Part shown: one piece after another, positions 1-9,653 of the stretch
Numbering within the stretch: position 1 is the stretch's first letter
Layout: each line of letters opens with the position of its first letter
NCBI GenBank assembly: GCA_016718845.1
Contig: JADKCK010000007.1
Span: forward strand, 89,632 to 153,631
DNA from: Sphingobacteriales bacterium
Lineage (GTDB): Bacteria > Bacteroidota > Bacteroidia > Chitinophagales > UBA2359
Direction of reading: 5' to 3'
Length of the DNA stretch: 64,000 nucleotides
Position numbers and translations under genes: made by a program
The notes under the pieces: generated by a model
Told to the model about the DNA's origin: nothing
Seen by the model: the letters and a program-made list of their open reading frames with translations, nothing else
Databases searched by the model: none

Positions 1-2700
1 ACCGTTGTTTGGTGTGTAGGTTAATAAGTTGCCATTTTGGGTTACTGTACCGTTTGCGGGTTGTGTAAAGGTAGATATTGTAAACTCGTCGCCATCGGTT
101 TGTTGGTCGTTGGCGGTTACATCAAGGTTTATGGCGGTGTTAAGCGGTGTGCTTGAGTAATCATCAACCGCTACTGGTGGTGTTTCTTGTGTGCCATTGC
201 CTACATATACATGTACGGTAGCTGTCGAGCAGCCGTCGTTGTCGCAGATGGTATAAGTAAAGGTATCTTCGCCCACAAAACCGTTGTTTGGTGTGTAGGT
301 TAATAAGTTGCCATTTTGGGTTACCGTGCCGTTTGCAGGTTGTGTAAAGGTAGTTATTGTAAACTCGTCGCCATCGGTTTGTTGGTCGTTGGCAGTTACG
401 TCAATGTTTATAGCCGTATTAAACGGCGTGCTTGAGTAATCATCAACCGCAACGGGTGGTGTTTGCGCATTACCTTCTATGTACACAAATACAGTAGCTG
501 TCGAGCAGCCATCGTCGTCGCAGATGGTGTAGGTAAAGGTATCTTCGCCTACAAAACCGTTGTTTGGGGTATACACTAAGCTGTTACCAATTTGGGTTAC
601 CGTGCCGTTTGCGGGTTGTGTAAAAGTAGTAACCGTAAAGCTATCGCCATCGGTTTGTTGGTCGTTGGCAGTTACGTCAATGGTTATTGGGGTGTTAGGC
701 GGTGTAGATACATAATCGTTGTTGGCAATAGGTGGTGTTCCTACCGATGGGCAGTTTTCGCCAACTTGTGTTATGTGTAGATTTACATACACGGTATCGC
801 ATAAACCAGCATCGTTGCAGCCAATTAGGGTAATCATATCATCGCCATAAAAACCGGGTAGCGGCGTATAGGTTAGGCAGTTGTTGCCTGTTAAAGTTAC
901 ACTACAGTTGTACAGGGTTGTCCACTCTTGAATAGTAGCATCTGGCACATTGCAAAACTCAATACAAAAGCTTTCGTTGTCGGGATACATGCCAAAGCAT
1001 AAGTTATCTGGATTGCTGCAAGCGGCTATTACATTGATAAATACGGTGGCAGTTGAGCAGCCGTCGTCGTCGCAGATGGTGTAGGTAAATTCGTCGGTGC
1101 CATTGTAGTTGTTAGCGGGCGTATAAATTAGCGAGCTACCACTTTGTGTTACGGTACCATGTGCAGGCTGTGTAAAGGTGCTGATGCTAAATGGGTCGCC
1201 TTCGGTAGCTGCATCGTTGGCAGTTACGTTAATGGTTACGGGGCTGTCTTCGTTGGTGTTAGCCGAGTCGTTGTTAGCAACGGGTGGTGTGCCTGTTGGT
1301 GGTTCTACAACCTCGTTTATCCACAAATAAACGGTAGCTGTTGAGCAGCCATCATCGTCGCAGATGGTGTAGGTAAATTGGTCGGTGCCAACATAATTGT
1401 TATTGGGTGTATACACCAATATATTGCCATTTTGTGTAACAGTACCGTTTGCGGGTTGCGTAAAAGTGCTGATGCTAAATGGGTCGTTTTCGGTTTGTTG
1501 GTCGTTGTCTAACACATACACGTTGTAGGTGGTATTAATTGCTAAACCAGCATAATCGTTTTGAGCAATAGGTGGTGTGCCTGTTGGAGGAGGCGTGCCG
1601 CCATTTATCCACAAATAAACGGTAGCTGTCGAGCAGCCATCATCATCGCAAATGGTGTAGGTAAATTGGTCGGTGCCGGCATAGTCGGCATTAGGTGTAT
1701 AAACCAATATATTACCATTTTGGGTTACGGTACCGTTTGTGGGTTGTGTAAAGGTGCTGATGCTAAATGGGTCGCCTTCGGTAGCTGCATCGTTGTCTAA
1801 TACAGATACGTTGTAGGTGGTATTAACATCTAGGCCAGCATAATCGTTATTGGCAACAGGTGGTGTGCCTGCTGGAGGAGTGCCGTTATCGGTAACGTTT
1901 ACACTAACGATAGCCGTTGAGCAGCCATCGTCATCACAAATGGTATAGCTAAATACATCGGTGCCAACATACGCATTGTTGGGGGTATATACCAACTGTC
2001 CGCCATTTTGAGTTACGGTACCATTTGCGGGTTGCGTAAAGGTAGTAATAGCAAACGGGTCGTTTTCGGTTTGTTGGTCGTTGGCTATTACGTTTATGCT
2101 AACAGTTGTATTAAGGGCTGTTGTAGCGTTGTCGTTTATAGCAACTGGCGGGGCACCTTCGGTGTAAGGACATCCATCGCCCACAAATAACTCTACTATT
2201 ATGGTATCGCATTGTCCTTGGGCATTGCAGCCAGTTAAGGTAAGCGTTTCGTTTCCGTAAAAACCTGGTAGTGGGGTGTAAGTAAGGCAGTTGTTACCTT
2301 GTAACGATATGCTACAGTTGTAGGTGGTGTGCCAGTCGGTAATTTCGGCATCGGTAACATCGCAGAAATTTACGCAGACCTCAATATTGTTTGGATACAT
2401 ACCCAAACACAGGTTGTCGGGATTATTACAATTGCCTGCTACCACTAAAATAACAGTAGCTGTCGAGCAGCCGTCGTTGTCGCAAATGGTATAGATAAAC
2501 GAATCGTTGCCCGAAAAATTGGCATTGGGCGTATACACAAAGTTGTTACCGCTAATGGTAAGTGTGCCGTGTGTAGGGTTTGAGTTATCTAATAAGCTAA
2601 ACGTATCGTCGTTGGTTTGTTGGTCGTTGGCTAATGGGTTAAAGGTGTTGGCTTGCCCTGCTGTTGCGTATACAAAATCGTTGTTGGCAATAGGTGGGTC
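1..2700 (-). repeat. About eight Big_9/tandem-95 modules with two interspersed Cys-rich modules
   Basis: Each unit is ~85-95 codons with the core PPVANND...NDQQTDGDSF...FTQPANGTVTQ...YTPN...FTYTICDDDGCSTATV. Units lie at about 2690-2450, 2160-1900, 1870-1620, 1580-1330, 1290-1020, 740-490, 460-200 and 180-1. The intervals 2440-2170 and 1020-780 hold a different module (NPDNLC...CNDAGLCDT or CNAQGQCDT). DNA identity between the units at 1-250 and 250-540 is very high, so this part may be copy-number variable or mis-assembled. Confidence 0.8.
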
Positions 2701-5601
2701 TTGGTTTTCGTTGTTTCCGCTACAATTTACTACGGCGGTTACGGTTGTTTGGCAATTTAGGGCATCTTGTATGGTAAAGGTATGTATACCTGCGGGTGCA
2801 TTTTGCAAGCAAAAACCCGATTGCACGTCTTGGGCCGTTAGTGGACCAGCGATATCAAACGGAGCAGTGCCACCTGTAATGGCAAAACATACGCTACCAA
2901 CTGGGTCGTTGCAATACGAGGGTGTAGTGGTGACACTTACCGCCAAAGACGAACAAGGGTTGGTTACTGGGGTGCAATCTACTACGGCTGTTGTAGTAGC
3001 TGTGCAACCGTTAGCGTCGGTGATAGTAAAGGTGTGGGTGCCTTGTGGGGCGTTATTAAAGCAAAATCCGCTTTGTACGTCTTGGGCGGTTAGGGGACCT
3101 GCAATGTCGTAGGGGGCTAGCCCATCTGCGAAGCTAAAGCACACTTCTCCATTAGCTGTGCCACAAATGGCAGCGGTGGTGGTGTTGGTGGCAGATAGGT
3201 TACAGATTGGACTTGGATCTTCTATAAAACAAGGCACTTCTACGGTTAGCGTATTTGTGCAACTATTGGCATCGGTGATGGTAAAAGTATGCGTACCTCC
3301 GGGGGCATTGGTAAAGCAAAAACCATCTTGTACATCTTGGGCTGTTAAAGGACCTGCAATGTCGTAAGGGGCTGTTCCGCCTGTAAAACTAAAGCAAACA
3401 GATGCTGTATCCACACCGCAATAAGTTGATGTAGCGGTTGCTGTGGCAGCAAATAAACATGGTTCTATGTTAGTACAATTTACCTCGGCGGTAGCGGTTA
3501 TGCTACATCCGTTTGCATCAACAACAGTAAGTGTTTTGTTACCCACCGAAGCATTATCAAAGCAATAGTTTGCGGCTACATTGGTAGCCGATAAATCGCC
3601 AAATATACCAAAAGGTGGGGTTCCACCAGTAATATTAAGGCATACATTACAATCATTTGGTGTATTATCTACAATACCCAAATATAATGCATTACAGTTA
3701 ACGGGTGTTGTACCTACACAAGTTACATTGGCTGTTGTTGTGTATTGGCAGCCATTGGCATCGGTGATAGTAAAAGTATGGGTACCTGTGGGTATGTTAA
3801 AAAAGCAGTTATTGGCAGGCAAATCGTTGCCCGATACATAACCTGCAATATCGTAGGGGGCAGTTCCATCAGTCATAAAAAAGCACACCGAGCCATTAGC
3901 CATGCCACAAGTAGCAGGCGTAACGGTTACATTGGTAATAAATTCGCAGCCACTACTTGGTGCTGGCCCGCCGGTGCAAGTTAAATTTTTGAGCAACGTT
4001 TTTGAGCAACCATTTACATCGTAAATACTAAAGTTGTACATACTTTGCCCCAAGTTTTCGAAGCAATACTCGCCGGGGGCTGTTAAATTGGCGTTTAGGC
4101 TCCAGTTACCTTGTATAGAGTAAGGTGCAGTGCCGCCGCCTATGGTAATACAAATTTTACCATTGTTGGTGCCGCAAGTTGGGTTAGTGCTGTCGGATAC
4201 CGATGCGGTAAGCGAGGCGCAATCGCCGCCTGTGCCGCCGCCACCGCCATTGGTGCAAGCAAAATTAGCTGTAAGGTCGGCAACCGAGCAACCTGCTGCA
4301 TCGTACACGGTAAAGTTGTAATCGTTGGCAGCAAGATTTTGTATGCAGTGTTCGCCTGCGGCAATATTTTCGTGGGTGATGCCCCAGTTGCCGTTAATGC
4401 TATAAGGGGGTGTTCCGCCGCTTAGGTTAAAGCAAACGCTACCATCGGTGGCAGTACATGCTGTAGGTGCGGTAGATGTACCAATTGATGCTTGGCAGGG
4501 CTCGGTACCAATAACAACTGGCGTACAAGTAACCTCAACGGTTACGCTGGCATCACAAGCATTAGCATCGGTTACTATAAAGGTATGTATACCTTCGGGG
4601 GCATTATCAAAACAAAAACCGCTATCAACGCCTTGGGCTGTTAAGGGACCATCAATATTAAAGGGTGGAGTACCTGTCATGGTAAAACACACCGAGCCAT
4701 CGGCAGTTCCACAAGTAGCTGGGCTTGATGTGCCAAACAACTCGAAGGTACAAACAGGAGGGCCTATCGAAAAACAGCCTACCTCGACGGTTACGCTGGC
4801 ATTGCAACCACTGGCATCTGTCACCACAAAAGTGTGTGTACCAGCAGGTGCATTATCGAAACAAAAACCGCTATCAACACTTTGGGCGGTTAAGGGACCA
4901 TCAATATTAAATGGTGCAGTGCCTGTTAAGGTAAAACACACCGAGCCATTCGACTCGGGGCAAGCAGCAGGTGTAGTAACCGCACTTGCCGATACATCGA
5001 AACCACTTGCCGATTGTGTTGAACCACTTAATTGCCCAGCTGCATGTTGCGGCGTAGCTGCATTGCTGCCAATGTTTAGGGTGGTAAGTGTAGGGTCGAA
5101 AGTTAAATTGGTAGCCGCTGTTTCGTCTACTATATCAAAGCAAACATGCCCCATCGTTGACCAATCTGTGCTTACAATAGGGCATTCGAAGCCCGGAATG
5201 TAAAACTGTAAAGTGGTGGTAAAGTTGGCTAAACCATTGTTTGAGCCATCTTCGCTAAAACTAAACGCAATAAACTGAAACGGTTTGTACGTAAATCCGC
5301 CAGCACCAATACATACCACCGATGTGTCGAAACTTTCGGGCATATATACTGGATGATTAATAGCATTTAGGGCATAACTAAAGCCAACCGTATGAGAGCC
5401 GATAACAAAATCGGATGCGCCTGCGGCTGCTTTGATTTGAATATCGGCACATAATTGAGAAACGCCATTGCAATTGGTACTTAAATTTGCAAACTGCAAA
5501 TCGTAGGAAGAAGCACCCGAGAGCGACTGGGCATTTACCCAATGCCCGATTAGTACGGACAGAACAGTTAGTATAACTGTTTTGGTAAATTTTATTTGCA
5601 T
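1..5601 (-). CDS. Giant secreted adhesin-like protein with SprB-like and cadherin-like (Big_9) repeats, 3' end outside window
   Basis: An uninterrupted minus-strand frame runs from an ATG at 5601 to base 1 (1867 codons) and leaves the window. It begins with a signal peptide (MQIKFTKTVILTVLSVLIG, ending near VNAQS). Residues ~20-200 form a unique N-terminal domain. Then come about nine SprB-like modules (DGSVCFTMTGTPPF...HTFTITDANGC...VTVEVTC), each closed by paired cysteines. Then come about eight Big_9/tandem-95 modules (DVTANDQQTDGDSF...NGTVTQ...YTPNNGFVGEDTFTYTICDDDGCSTATV). Two cysteine-rich spacer modules (NPDNLCxGMYP) are set among the Big_9 units. By family knowledge, SprB-repeat proteins are exported by the type IX system and act in adhesion or gliding. 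The type IX C-terminal signal would lie outside the window, so secretion route and ligand are inferred. The many plus-strand ORFs here are shadows. Confidence 0.88.
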   Translation of the reverse strand, partial: MQIKFTKTVILTVLSVLIGHWVNAQSLSGASSYDLQFANLSTNCNGVSQLCADIQIKAAAGASDFVIGSHTVGFSYALNAINHPVYMPESFDTSVVCIGAGGFTYKPFQFIAFSFSEDGSNNGLANFTTTLQFYIPGFECPIVSTDWSTMGHVCFDIVDETAATNLTFDPTLTTLNIGSNAATPQHAAGQLSGSTQSASGFDVSASAVTTPAACPESNGSVCFTLTGTAPFNIDGPLTAQSVDSGFCFDNAPAGTHTFVVTDASGCNASVTVEVGCFSIGPPVCTFELFGTSSPATCGTADGSVCFTMTGTPPFNIDGPLTAQGVDSGFCFDNAPEGIHTFIVTDANACDASVTVEVTCTPVVIGTEPCQASIGTSTAPTACTATDGSVCFNLSGGTPPYSINGNWGITHENIAAGEHCIQNLAANDYNFTVYDAAGCSVADLTANFACTNGGGGGTGGDCASLTASVSDSTNPTCGTNNGKICITIGGGTAPYSIQGNWSLNANLTAPGEYCFENLGQSMYNFSIYDVNGCSKTLLKNLTCTGGPAPSSGCEFITNVTVTPATCGMANGSVCFFMTDGTAPYDIAGYVSGNDLPANNCFFNIPTGTHTFTITDANGCQYTTTANVTCVGTTPVNCNALYLGIVDNTPNDCNVCLNITGGTPPFGIFGDLSATNVAANYCFDNASVGNKTLTVVDANGCSITATAEVNCTNIEPCLFAATATATSTYCGVDTASVCFSFTGGTAPYDIAGPLTAQDVQDGFCFTNAPGGTHTFTITDANSCTNTLTVEVPCFIEDPSPICNLSATNTTTAAICGTANGEVCFSFADGLAPYDIAGPLTAQDVQSGFCFNNAPQGTHTFTITDANGCTATTTAVVDCTPVTNPCSSLAVSVTTTPSYCNDPVGSVCFAITGGTAPFDIAGPLTAQDVQSGFCLQNAPAGIHTFTIQDALNCQTTVTAVVNCSGNNENQDPPIANNDFVYATAGQANTFNPLANDQQTNDDTFSLLDNSNPTHGTLTISGNNFVYTPNANFSGNDSFIYTICDNDGCSTATVILVVAGNCNNPDNLCLGMYPNNIEVCVNFCDVTDAEITDWHTTYNCSISLQGNNCLTYTPLPGFYGNETLTLTGCNAQGQCDTIIVELFVGDGCPYTEGAPPVAINDNATTALNTTVSINVIANDQQTENDPFAITTFTQPANGTVTQNGGQLVYTPNNAYVGTDVFSYTICDDDGCSTAIVSVNVTDNGTPPAGTPPVANNDYAGLDVNTTYNVSVLDNDAATEGDPFSISTFTQPTNGTVTQNGNILVYTPNADYAGTDQFTYTICDDDGCSTATVYLWINGGTPPPTGTPPIAQNDYAGLAINTTYNVYVLDNDQQTENDPFSISTFTQPANGTVTQNGNILVYTPNNNYVGTDQFTYTICDDDGCSTATVYLWINEVVEPPTGTPPVANNDSANTNEDSPVTINVTANDAATEGDPFSISTFTQPAHGTVTQSGSSLIYTPANNYNGTDEFTYTICDDDGCSTATVFINVIAACSNPDNLCFGMYPDNESFCIEFCNVPDATIQEWTTLYNCSVTLTGNNCLTYTPLPGFYGDDMITLIGCNDAGLCDTVYVNLHITQVGENCPSVGTPPIANNDYVSTPPNTPITIDVTANDQQTDGDSFTVTTFTQPANGTVTQIGNSLVYTPNNGFVGEDTFTYTICDDDGCSTATVFVYIEGNAQTPPVAVDDYSSTPFNTAINIDVTANDQQTDGDEFTITTFTQPANGTVTQNGNLLTYTPNNGFVGEDTFTYTICDNDGCSTATVHVYVGNGTQETPPVAVDDYSSTPLNTAINLDVTANDQQTDGDEFTISTFTQPANGTVTQNGNLLTYTPNNG
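2720..4990 (-). repeat. About nine SprB-like repeat modules in the adhesin
   Basis: Read on the minus strand, units of ~75-90 codons begin with a Cys followed by DGSVCF or NGSVCF, contain a TPPF or APYDI turn, and close with HTFTITDANGC and a V-x-C. Units begin near 4985, 4755, 4480, 4200, 3935, 3700, 3440, 3180 and 2940. Adjacent units differ at many positions, so they are old repeats rather than recent slippage copies. The two units near 4755-4985 are the most alike. Confidence 0.8.
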
Positions 5602-6020
5602 AACATCGATTATTTTATTCAGATTTAATGGGGATAAGAATTGACATGGTGTATAGTCAAATTTTCTCCATTTTTAACAAGCAACAATTATTCCATTTTG
5701 GTAAAAAAAGCCTTTTAGTGCTGTATAAACTAATTTTAAGTGGATTATACACAAAAATCTAACAATTTTATGACAAAAAACAAGTAAACTGTTCATTATA
5801 GTACTTAAATTACGCAAAAAAACCATTAAATTTGCTTGTTAATAGCTCCATATTATACAAATTTAACAGCTAACTTTATCTACGTTAATGCTATACATTA
5901 GGTTACAAGGCAGTGATAGTTTTGTTTGAAATTTGCTTATTATAAAGCTAATTTTTGAGTTAATGGTAGTGCAGCAAAATCATTATTATATACAGCAAGT
6001 AAGCAATCATAAAAGGCAAT
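5602..6020. other. AT-rich intergenic region upstream of the adhesin
   Basis: About 420 bp that carries the 5' leader of the minus-strand adhesin. I found no TAnnTTTG-type box on the minus strand close to the start, and no small ORF with coding character. Confidence 0.5.
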
Positions 6021-6061
6021 AAACAAATGGGCAGGCTGCAATGCAACCTGCCCATTTGTTT
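6021..6061 (-). terminator. Hairpin terminator of the methyltransferase gene
   Basis: AAACAAATGGGCAGG at 6021-6035 pairs perfectly with 6047-6061 across an 11-base loop. The stem overlaps the stop codon of the minus-strand gene (6060-6062). A weak T-rich stretch follows in the minus direction. Confidence 0.75.
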
Positions 6062-7010
6062 ATACTTTTTTTCTAAACACCATTTCTACGGTACCACTTT
6101 TTTTGAAAGCAGCTTCTACTACATCTGCCAAAATAAACAGCGGAAACGAGCAAACAAAAAACAGGGTTTGCAGGGTTAAATTTAGCTTGCTGTAATTGGC
6201 GGTATATTGTTTGTTATGTTTTAGGTGTTCGTAGAGTATGTCGCGTTGGTCCGAGAAGTAATTGAGTACGCTTTGCAGCAAACCAAAGGGGTTATACTCG
6301 GGGTTAAAATATTTTGTTTTTATGGTTTCAAAACCATGTTTTTGCATTTGGATAGAAAAATCTTTGGGGCTAAAAAAGTATAGATGACGCGGTGGGTCGA
6401 GGTGCAGCCATTTGCCTTTAAAAAAGCGGCTTTGCCAACTGTCGATGTTGGGGAACGAAATGATAGCCACCCCACCCGGTTTTATAATTTGACTAATGAT
6501 TGCTAACACTTCGGCAGGGTTTGGCAGATGCTCTACTACATGAAACATGGTAACAGCATCTATACTTTGTGGTTCAAAATCGTTGGCTTGTAATTCGCCA
6601 ATTTTTAAGTGTATATTAGGAATTTGAGCAGCTCGTTGTGCAGCCTTACCCGGTAGTTCAACGCCATGTAGGTGGTAGTTACCCATCTGCGATACAAAGT
6701 GCAAAAAACGCCCATTACCACAGCCAATGTCCAATATATGTGCATTGGGGGCTAAGTGGTTGGTAAGGGCGCGGGCGCGCTGTTTTCTAAAATAATCGAG
6801 TACTAGCTCAAAGGGGCTAAAAAACTTTTTTTCTTGCTCGCCATAATAATGCTCGCTGTAGGCATGGTCTAATTGTTGAAGTGTTGGCTGTGGGTCAAGA
6901 TACACCGCTCTACAGTTGGCACACTGCACCACATTAAACTCAAAATTGTACATATCGGTTGCCGTGTACAGCGCCGTAGCACCATGCGATTGGCAGTATA
7001 AACAAGGCAT
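6060..7010 (-). CDS. Class I SAM-dependent methyltransferase with N-terminal Cys pairs
   Basis: This 316-aa protein opens with two CxxC pairs (MPCLYC and CANC, residues ~3-36) that could form a zinc ribbon. SAM-binding motif I is ILDIGCGNGRFL (~92-103). Later segments include DAVTMFHVVEHL and IIKPGGVAIISFPN, typical of the Methyltransf_23/25 group; similar proteins often modify sugars or lipid-linked intermediates. The C-terminal ~70 residues have a hydrophobic stretch (FFVCSFPLFILADVV) that may touch the membrane. It is divergent from the glycosylation genes that follow. Substrate unknown. Confidence 0.8.
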   Translation of the reverse strand: MPCLYCQSHGATALYTATDMYNFEFNVVQCANCRAVYLDPQPTLQQLDHAYSEHYYGEQEKKFFSPFELVLDYFRKQRARALTNHLAPNAHILDIGCGNGRFLHFVSQMGNYHLHGVELPGKAAQRAAQIPNIHLKIGELQANDFEPQSIDAVTMFHVVEHLPNPAEVLAIISQIIKPGGVAIISFPNIDSWQSRFFKGKWLHLDPPRHLYFFSPKDFSIQMQKHGFETIKTKYFNPEYNPFGLLQSVLNYFSDQRDILYEHLKHNKQYTANYSKLNLTLQTLFFVCSFPLFILADVVEAAFKKSGTVEMVFRKKV

Positions 7011-7164
7011 TTTTAATTATAAATTATGAATTATAAATTATGGATTTACGGTAAAATATTATTTATTGATTAATAAAACCATCTATCTCAATGTTATTGC
7101 TAGTAATATTGTTTTTTTATCTGCAAATATTAACTCATTTAAGCGCTAATTGTTGGTTAGCTTG

Positions 7165-7172
7165 CAAAAGTA
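7165..7172 (-). promoter_or_regulatory. Candidate -7 box for the methyltransferase gene
   Basis: CAAAAGTA on the plus strand reads TACTTTTG on the minus strand, fitting the Bacteroidota TAnnTTTG -7 consensus. It lies ~155 bp before the 7010 start. The -33 element is not clear. Confidence 0.35.
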
Positions 7173-7358
7173 CGATGTTTTAGGTTATTTTTGCACAAAA
7201 AAGGGGAGATATTGAAAAAATGAAGGCTTATTTTTTGCAAAAAGGCTTTTTTGTCCATTTTTCAACTTCGACCGCGGCAATTTGTTATTTTTAATGTTGT
7301 GTTTATGCTATTTTATGCCTAAATTTACAAATACTGAAGTTATTTTCAAAAAAACACC

Positions 7359-7366
7359 TAACTTTG
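7359..7366 (+). promoter_or_regulatory. Candidate -7 box (TAACTTTG) for the TMTC-like gene
   Basis: TAACTTTG matches TAnnTTTG and ends 21 bp before the ATG at 7388, which gives a very short leader. No good TTTG -33 element is visible. Confidence 0.5.
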
Positions 7367-7387
7367 CGGTCAAAATTTTGAATTATA

Positions 7388-9475
7388 ATGGCAAAGAACA
7401 AAGCCGACAAAAAGCAAACTCTGGTAAATCCTCAACCGATACCACAAAATAACACAACCAACAAAAGCCCTATTAAATCAGTGAGTTTTTGGCAGGCTCA
7501 TCGTATGCCCGTTTTGGCATTAGTGGCTTTAAGTTTAATTTTGTACATTTACTCTGTTACCTTCGAGTATGCCCTCGATGATATGCTCTATATAACCGCC
7601 AACCAATTTACCAAAAAAGGATTTGGAGGTATATGGGACCTACTTACCCAAGAAAGTTTGGTGGGTTTTTGGGGGATGAAAAAAGATTTGTTAGCAGGTG
7701 GTCGGTATCGCCCCTTAACACTTATTAGCTATGCCATTGAGCAAGGTTTGTGGGGTAGCTCGCCAAAAATAAGCCACTTTATTAACGTTATATTGTATGC
7801 CGTATTAGCCGTAGTACTATACCGTTTGTTGGTGCGCTTGGTAGGCAAATACACGCCACAAGGTTGGGCTTGGTACATAAGCCTGCCATTTGTGGCTACG
7901 GCTTTGTATGTGGCACACCCCTTGCACGTTGAATGGGTTGCCAACATAAAAGGGCGCATGGAAATGCTAACCATCATTTTTGCCGTATCTACCATTTATT
8001 ATACCTTTAAATATTTAGATACGCAACAAATAAAATACCTAGGCATTAGCTTTGCCTTGTTTATGCTGGGCTTATTTACCAAAGAAAACGGTTTAACATT
8101 AGTAGGTATCATACCAATAACTATTTACTATTTTAGAGATAAAACAAGCATCGAAGATTACCTAAAAACATTGGCACCACTGTTGGTAGGTACGGTATTG
8201 TTTTTGGCAATTAGATACGCCGTAATTGGCTACTTTTTGGGCGGCGGCGGAACCGTAGATGCCACCGAACTACTAAACGACCCATTTTTGGGTGCAACAA
8301 CCGCACAAAAATTTGCCACCATTTTTTACACCATGGGCTTGTACATTAAACTGTTGTTTGTACCCCTATCACTTACCCACGACTACTACCCCAAACAAAT
8401 ACCTATTATTGGCTGGGCAGACCCACGTGCCATAGTGCCTTTGTTGTTGTACTTAGCCATGGGCGTTTATGCTTTACTAGGTTTGGCACGCCGCGATATA
8501 CCCTCGTATTGTATTTGGTTTTATTTGCTTAGTTTTTCGTTGGTATCTAACCTTCTGTTTCCGATTGGTACGTTTATGAACGACCGTTTTATGGATATGC
8601 CCTCGATTGGCTTTTGCCTTTTGTTAGCCTATCTACTAGTGGTGGCATTACCCAAATGGGTAACAAACCCACAAGTGCGCAGCATAGCTACGGGTTTATT
8701 TTTGGCTATATTGGCGTTTTACTCGGTGCGCACCTTGGCACGCGTGCCTGTTTGGCAAAGCAACGAAACCTTGTTTTTAAACGACGTAAACGTATCTACC
8801 AACAGTACAAAAGTGCTAACATCGGCAGGCGGCACGCTAATTGACGTAAAACTACCGCAAATAAAAGACCCCAAAGCCCGCGCCGAATGCCTACAACAAG
8901 CCGTTGGTTATTTAAACAGAGCCATCGAAATTTACCCGCAAAACGTAAACGCCTTGCTGTTATTAGGCAGTGCCTACCTAACACCCGAGGCACGCAATAT
9001 GGATAAGTTATTAGATGCCTATAAAAACATTTTGGTCATTAATCCGCAACACGACAAGGCACTAACCAACCTATCCATCATCAGCGAGGGCAACAACACC
9101 CCCGAAGAAGTAGATAAATTAGTGGCATTTTTGGAAAATACCGTAGTGAAAAATGCCCCCGACAGTTTTCTTGCCTACGACGCATTGGGCGTTTTGTATG
9201 GCAAAAAGAAAAACGACCTAAACAACGCCATACGCTATTTTAACGAAGCACTAAAATACAAAAAAGATGCTGGCACTATGCAAGACCTTGGCGTGGCTTA
9301 TGGTATGAAACAAGATTTTGAAAATGCCCTGAAAATTAACCTCGAAGCCTTAACCCTCGAGCCACAAAATGCCCAACTGTTGCGCAACATTGGCATTACT
9401 TACCAAAACATGGGTAACGCTGCAAAAGCACAAGAGTACCTAAATCAGGCGGCTGCCTATGCACCAAGCAAATAA
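7388..9475 (+). CDS. TMTC-like GT-C membrane glycosyltransferase with C-terminal TPR repeats
   Basis: This 695-aa protein has a short hydrophilic N-terminus, then ~10-11 membrane segments (residues ~38-460), then TPR repeats (~490-695; AIRYFNEALKYKKD and NALKINLEALTLEPQNAQL). The first loop carries the acidic pair ALDDMLYI and then GGRYRPLTLISYAIE. A later segment, HPLHVEWVANIKGRMEML, corresponds to the conserved HP-HTEAVA-GR region of eukaryotic TMTC O-mannosyltransferases. GT-C enzymes of this type use a polyprenyl-phosphate sugar donor. The next gene is a polyprenyl-phosphate-mannose-synthase-like GT2, which fits donor supply. Function as a protein or lipid mannosyltransferase is inferred. 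Confidence 0.78.
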   Translation: MAKNKADKKQTLVNPQPIPQNNTTNKSPIKSVSFWQAHRMPVLALVALSLILYIYSVTFEYALDDMLYITANQFTKKGFGGIWDLLTQESLVGFWGMKKDLLAGGRYRPLTLISYAIEQGLWGSSPKISHFINVILYAVLAVVLYRLLVRLVGKYTPQGWAWYISLPFVATALYVAHPLHVEWVANIKGRMEMLTIIFAVSTIYYTFKYLDTQQIKYLGISFALFMLGLFTKENGLTLVGIIPITIYYFRDKTSIEDYLKTLAPLLVGTVLFLAIRYAVIGYFLGGGGTVDATELLNDPFLGATTAQKFATIFYTMGLYIKLLFVPLSLTHDYYPKQIPIIGWADPRAIVPLLLYLAMGVYALLGLARRDIPSYCIWFYLLSFSLVSNLLFPIGTFMNDRFMDMPSIGFCLLLAYLLVVALPKWVTNPQVRSIATGLFLAILAFYSVRTLARVPVWQSNETLFLNDVNVSTNSTKVLTSAGGTLIDVKLPQIKDPKARAECLQQAVGYLNRAIEIYPQNVNALLLLGSAYLTPEARNMDKLLDAYKNILVINPQHDKALTNLSIISEGNNTPEEVDKLVAFLENTVVKNAPDSFLAYDALGVLYGKKKNDLNNAIRYFNEALKYKKDAGTMQDLGVAYGMKQDFENALKINLEALTLEPQNAQLLRNIGITYQNMGNAAKAQEYLNQAAAYAPSK

Positions 9476-9653
9476 CTTACAATAAAACGCTTTATTCCTA
9501 TTTTTTTTATTTTTAAAGGATGATAAAAATAGGCATTTTTGCAAATTGTACATCAAACAATTCTCTTGTAACAGCTCCAATAATTAATAATCAATAATTG
9601 ATAATACCAAATTTCTTTTCTCTATCGTATTATCAATTTTATATTAACGCAAT

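Noticed and set aside
2507..5203. Long plus-strand ORFs (for example 2507-3112, 4448-5203) opposite the adhesin
   Set aside because: They are antisense shadows of the minus-strand repeat protein; their translations repeat with the repeats and have no domain character.
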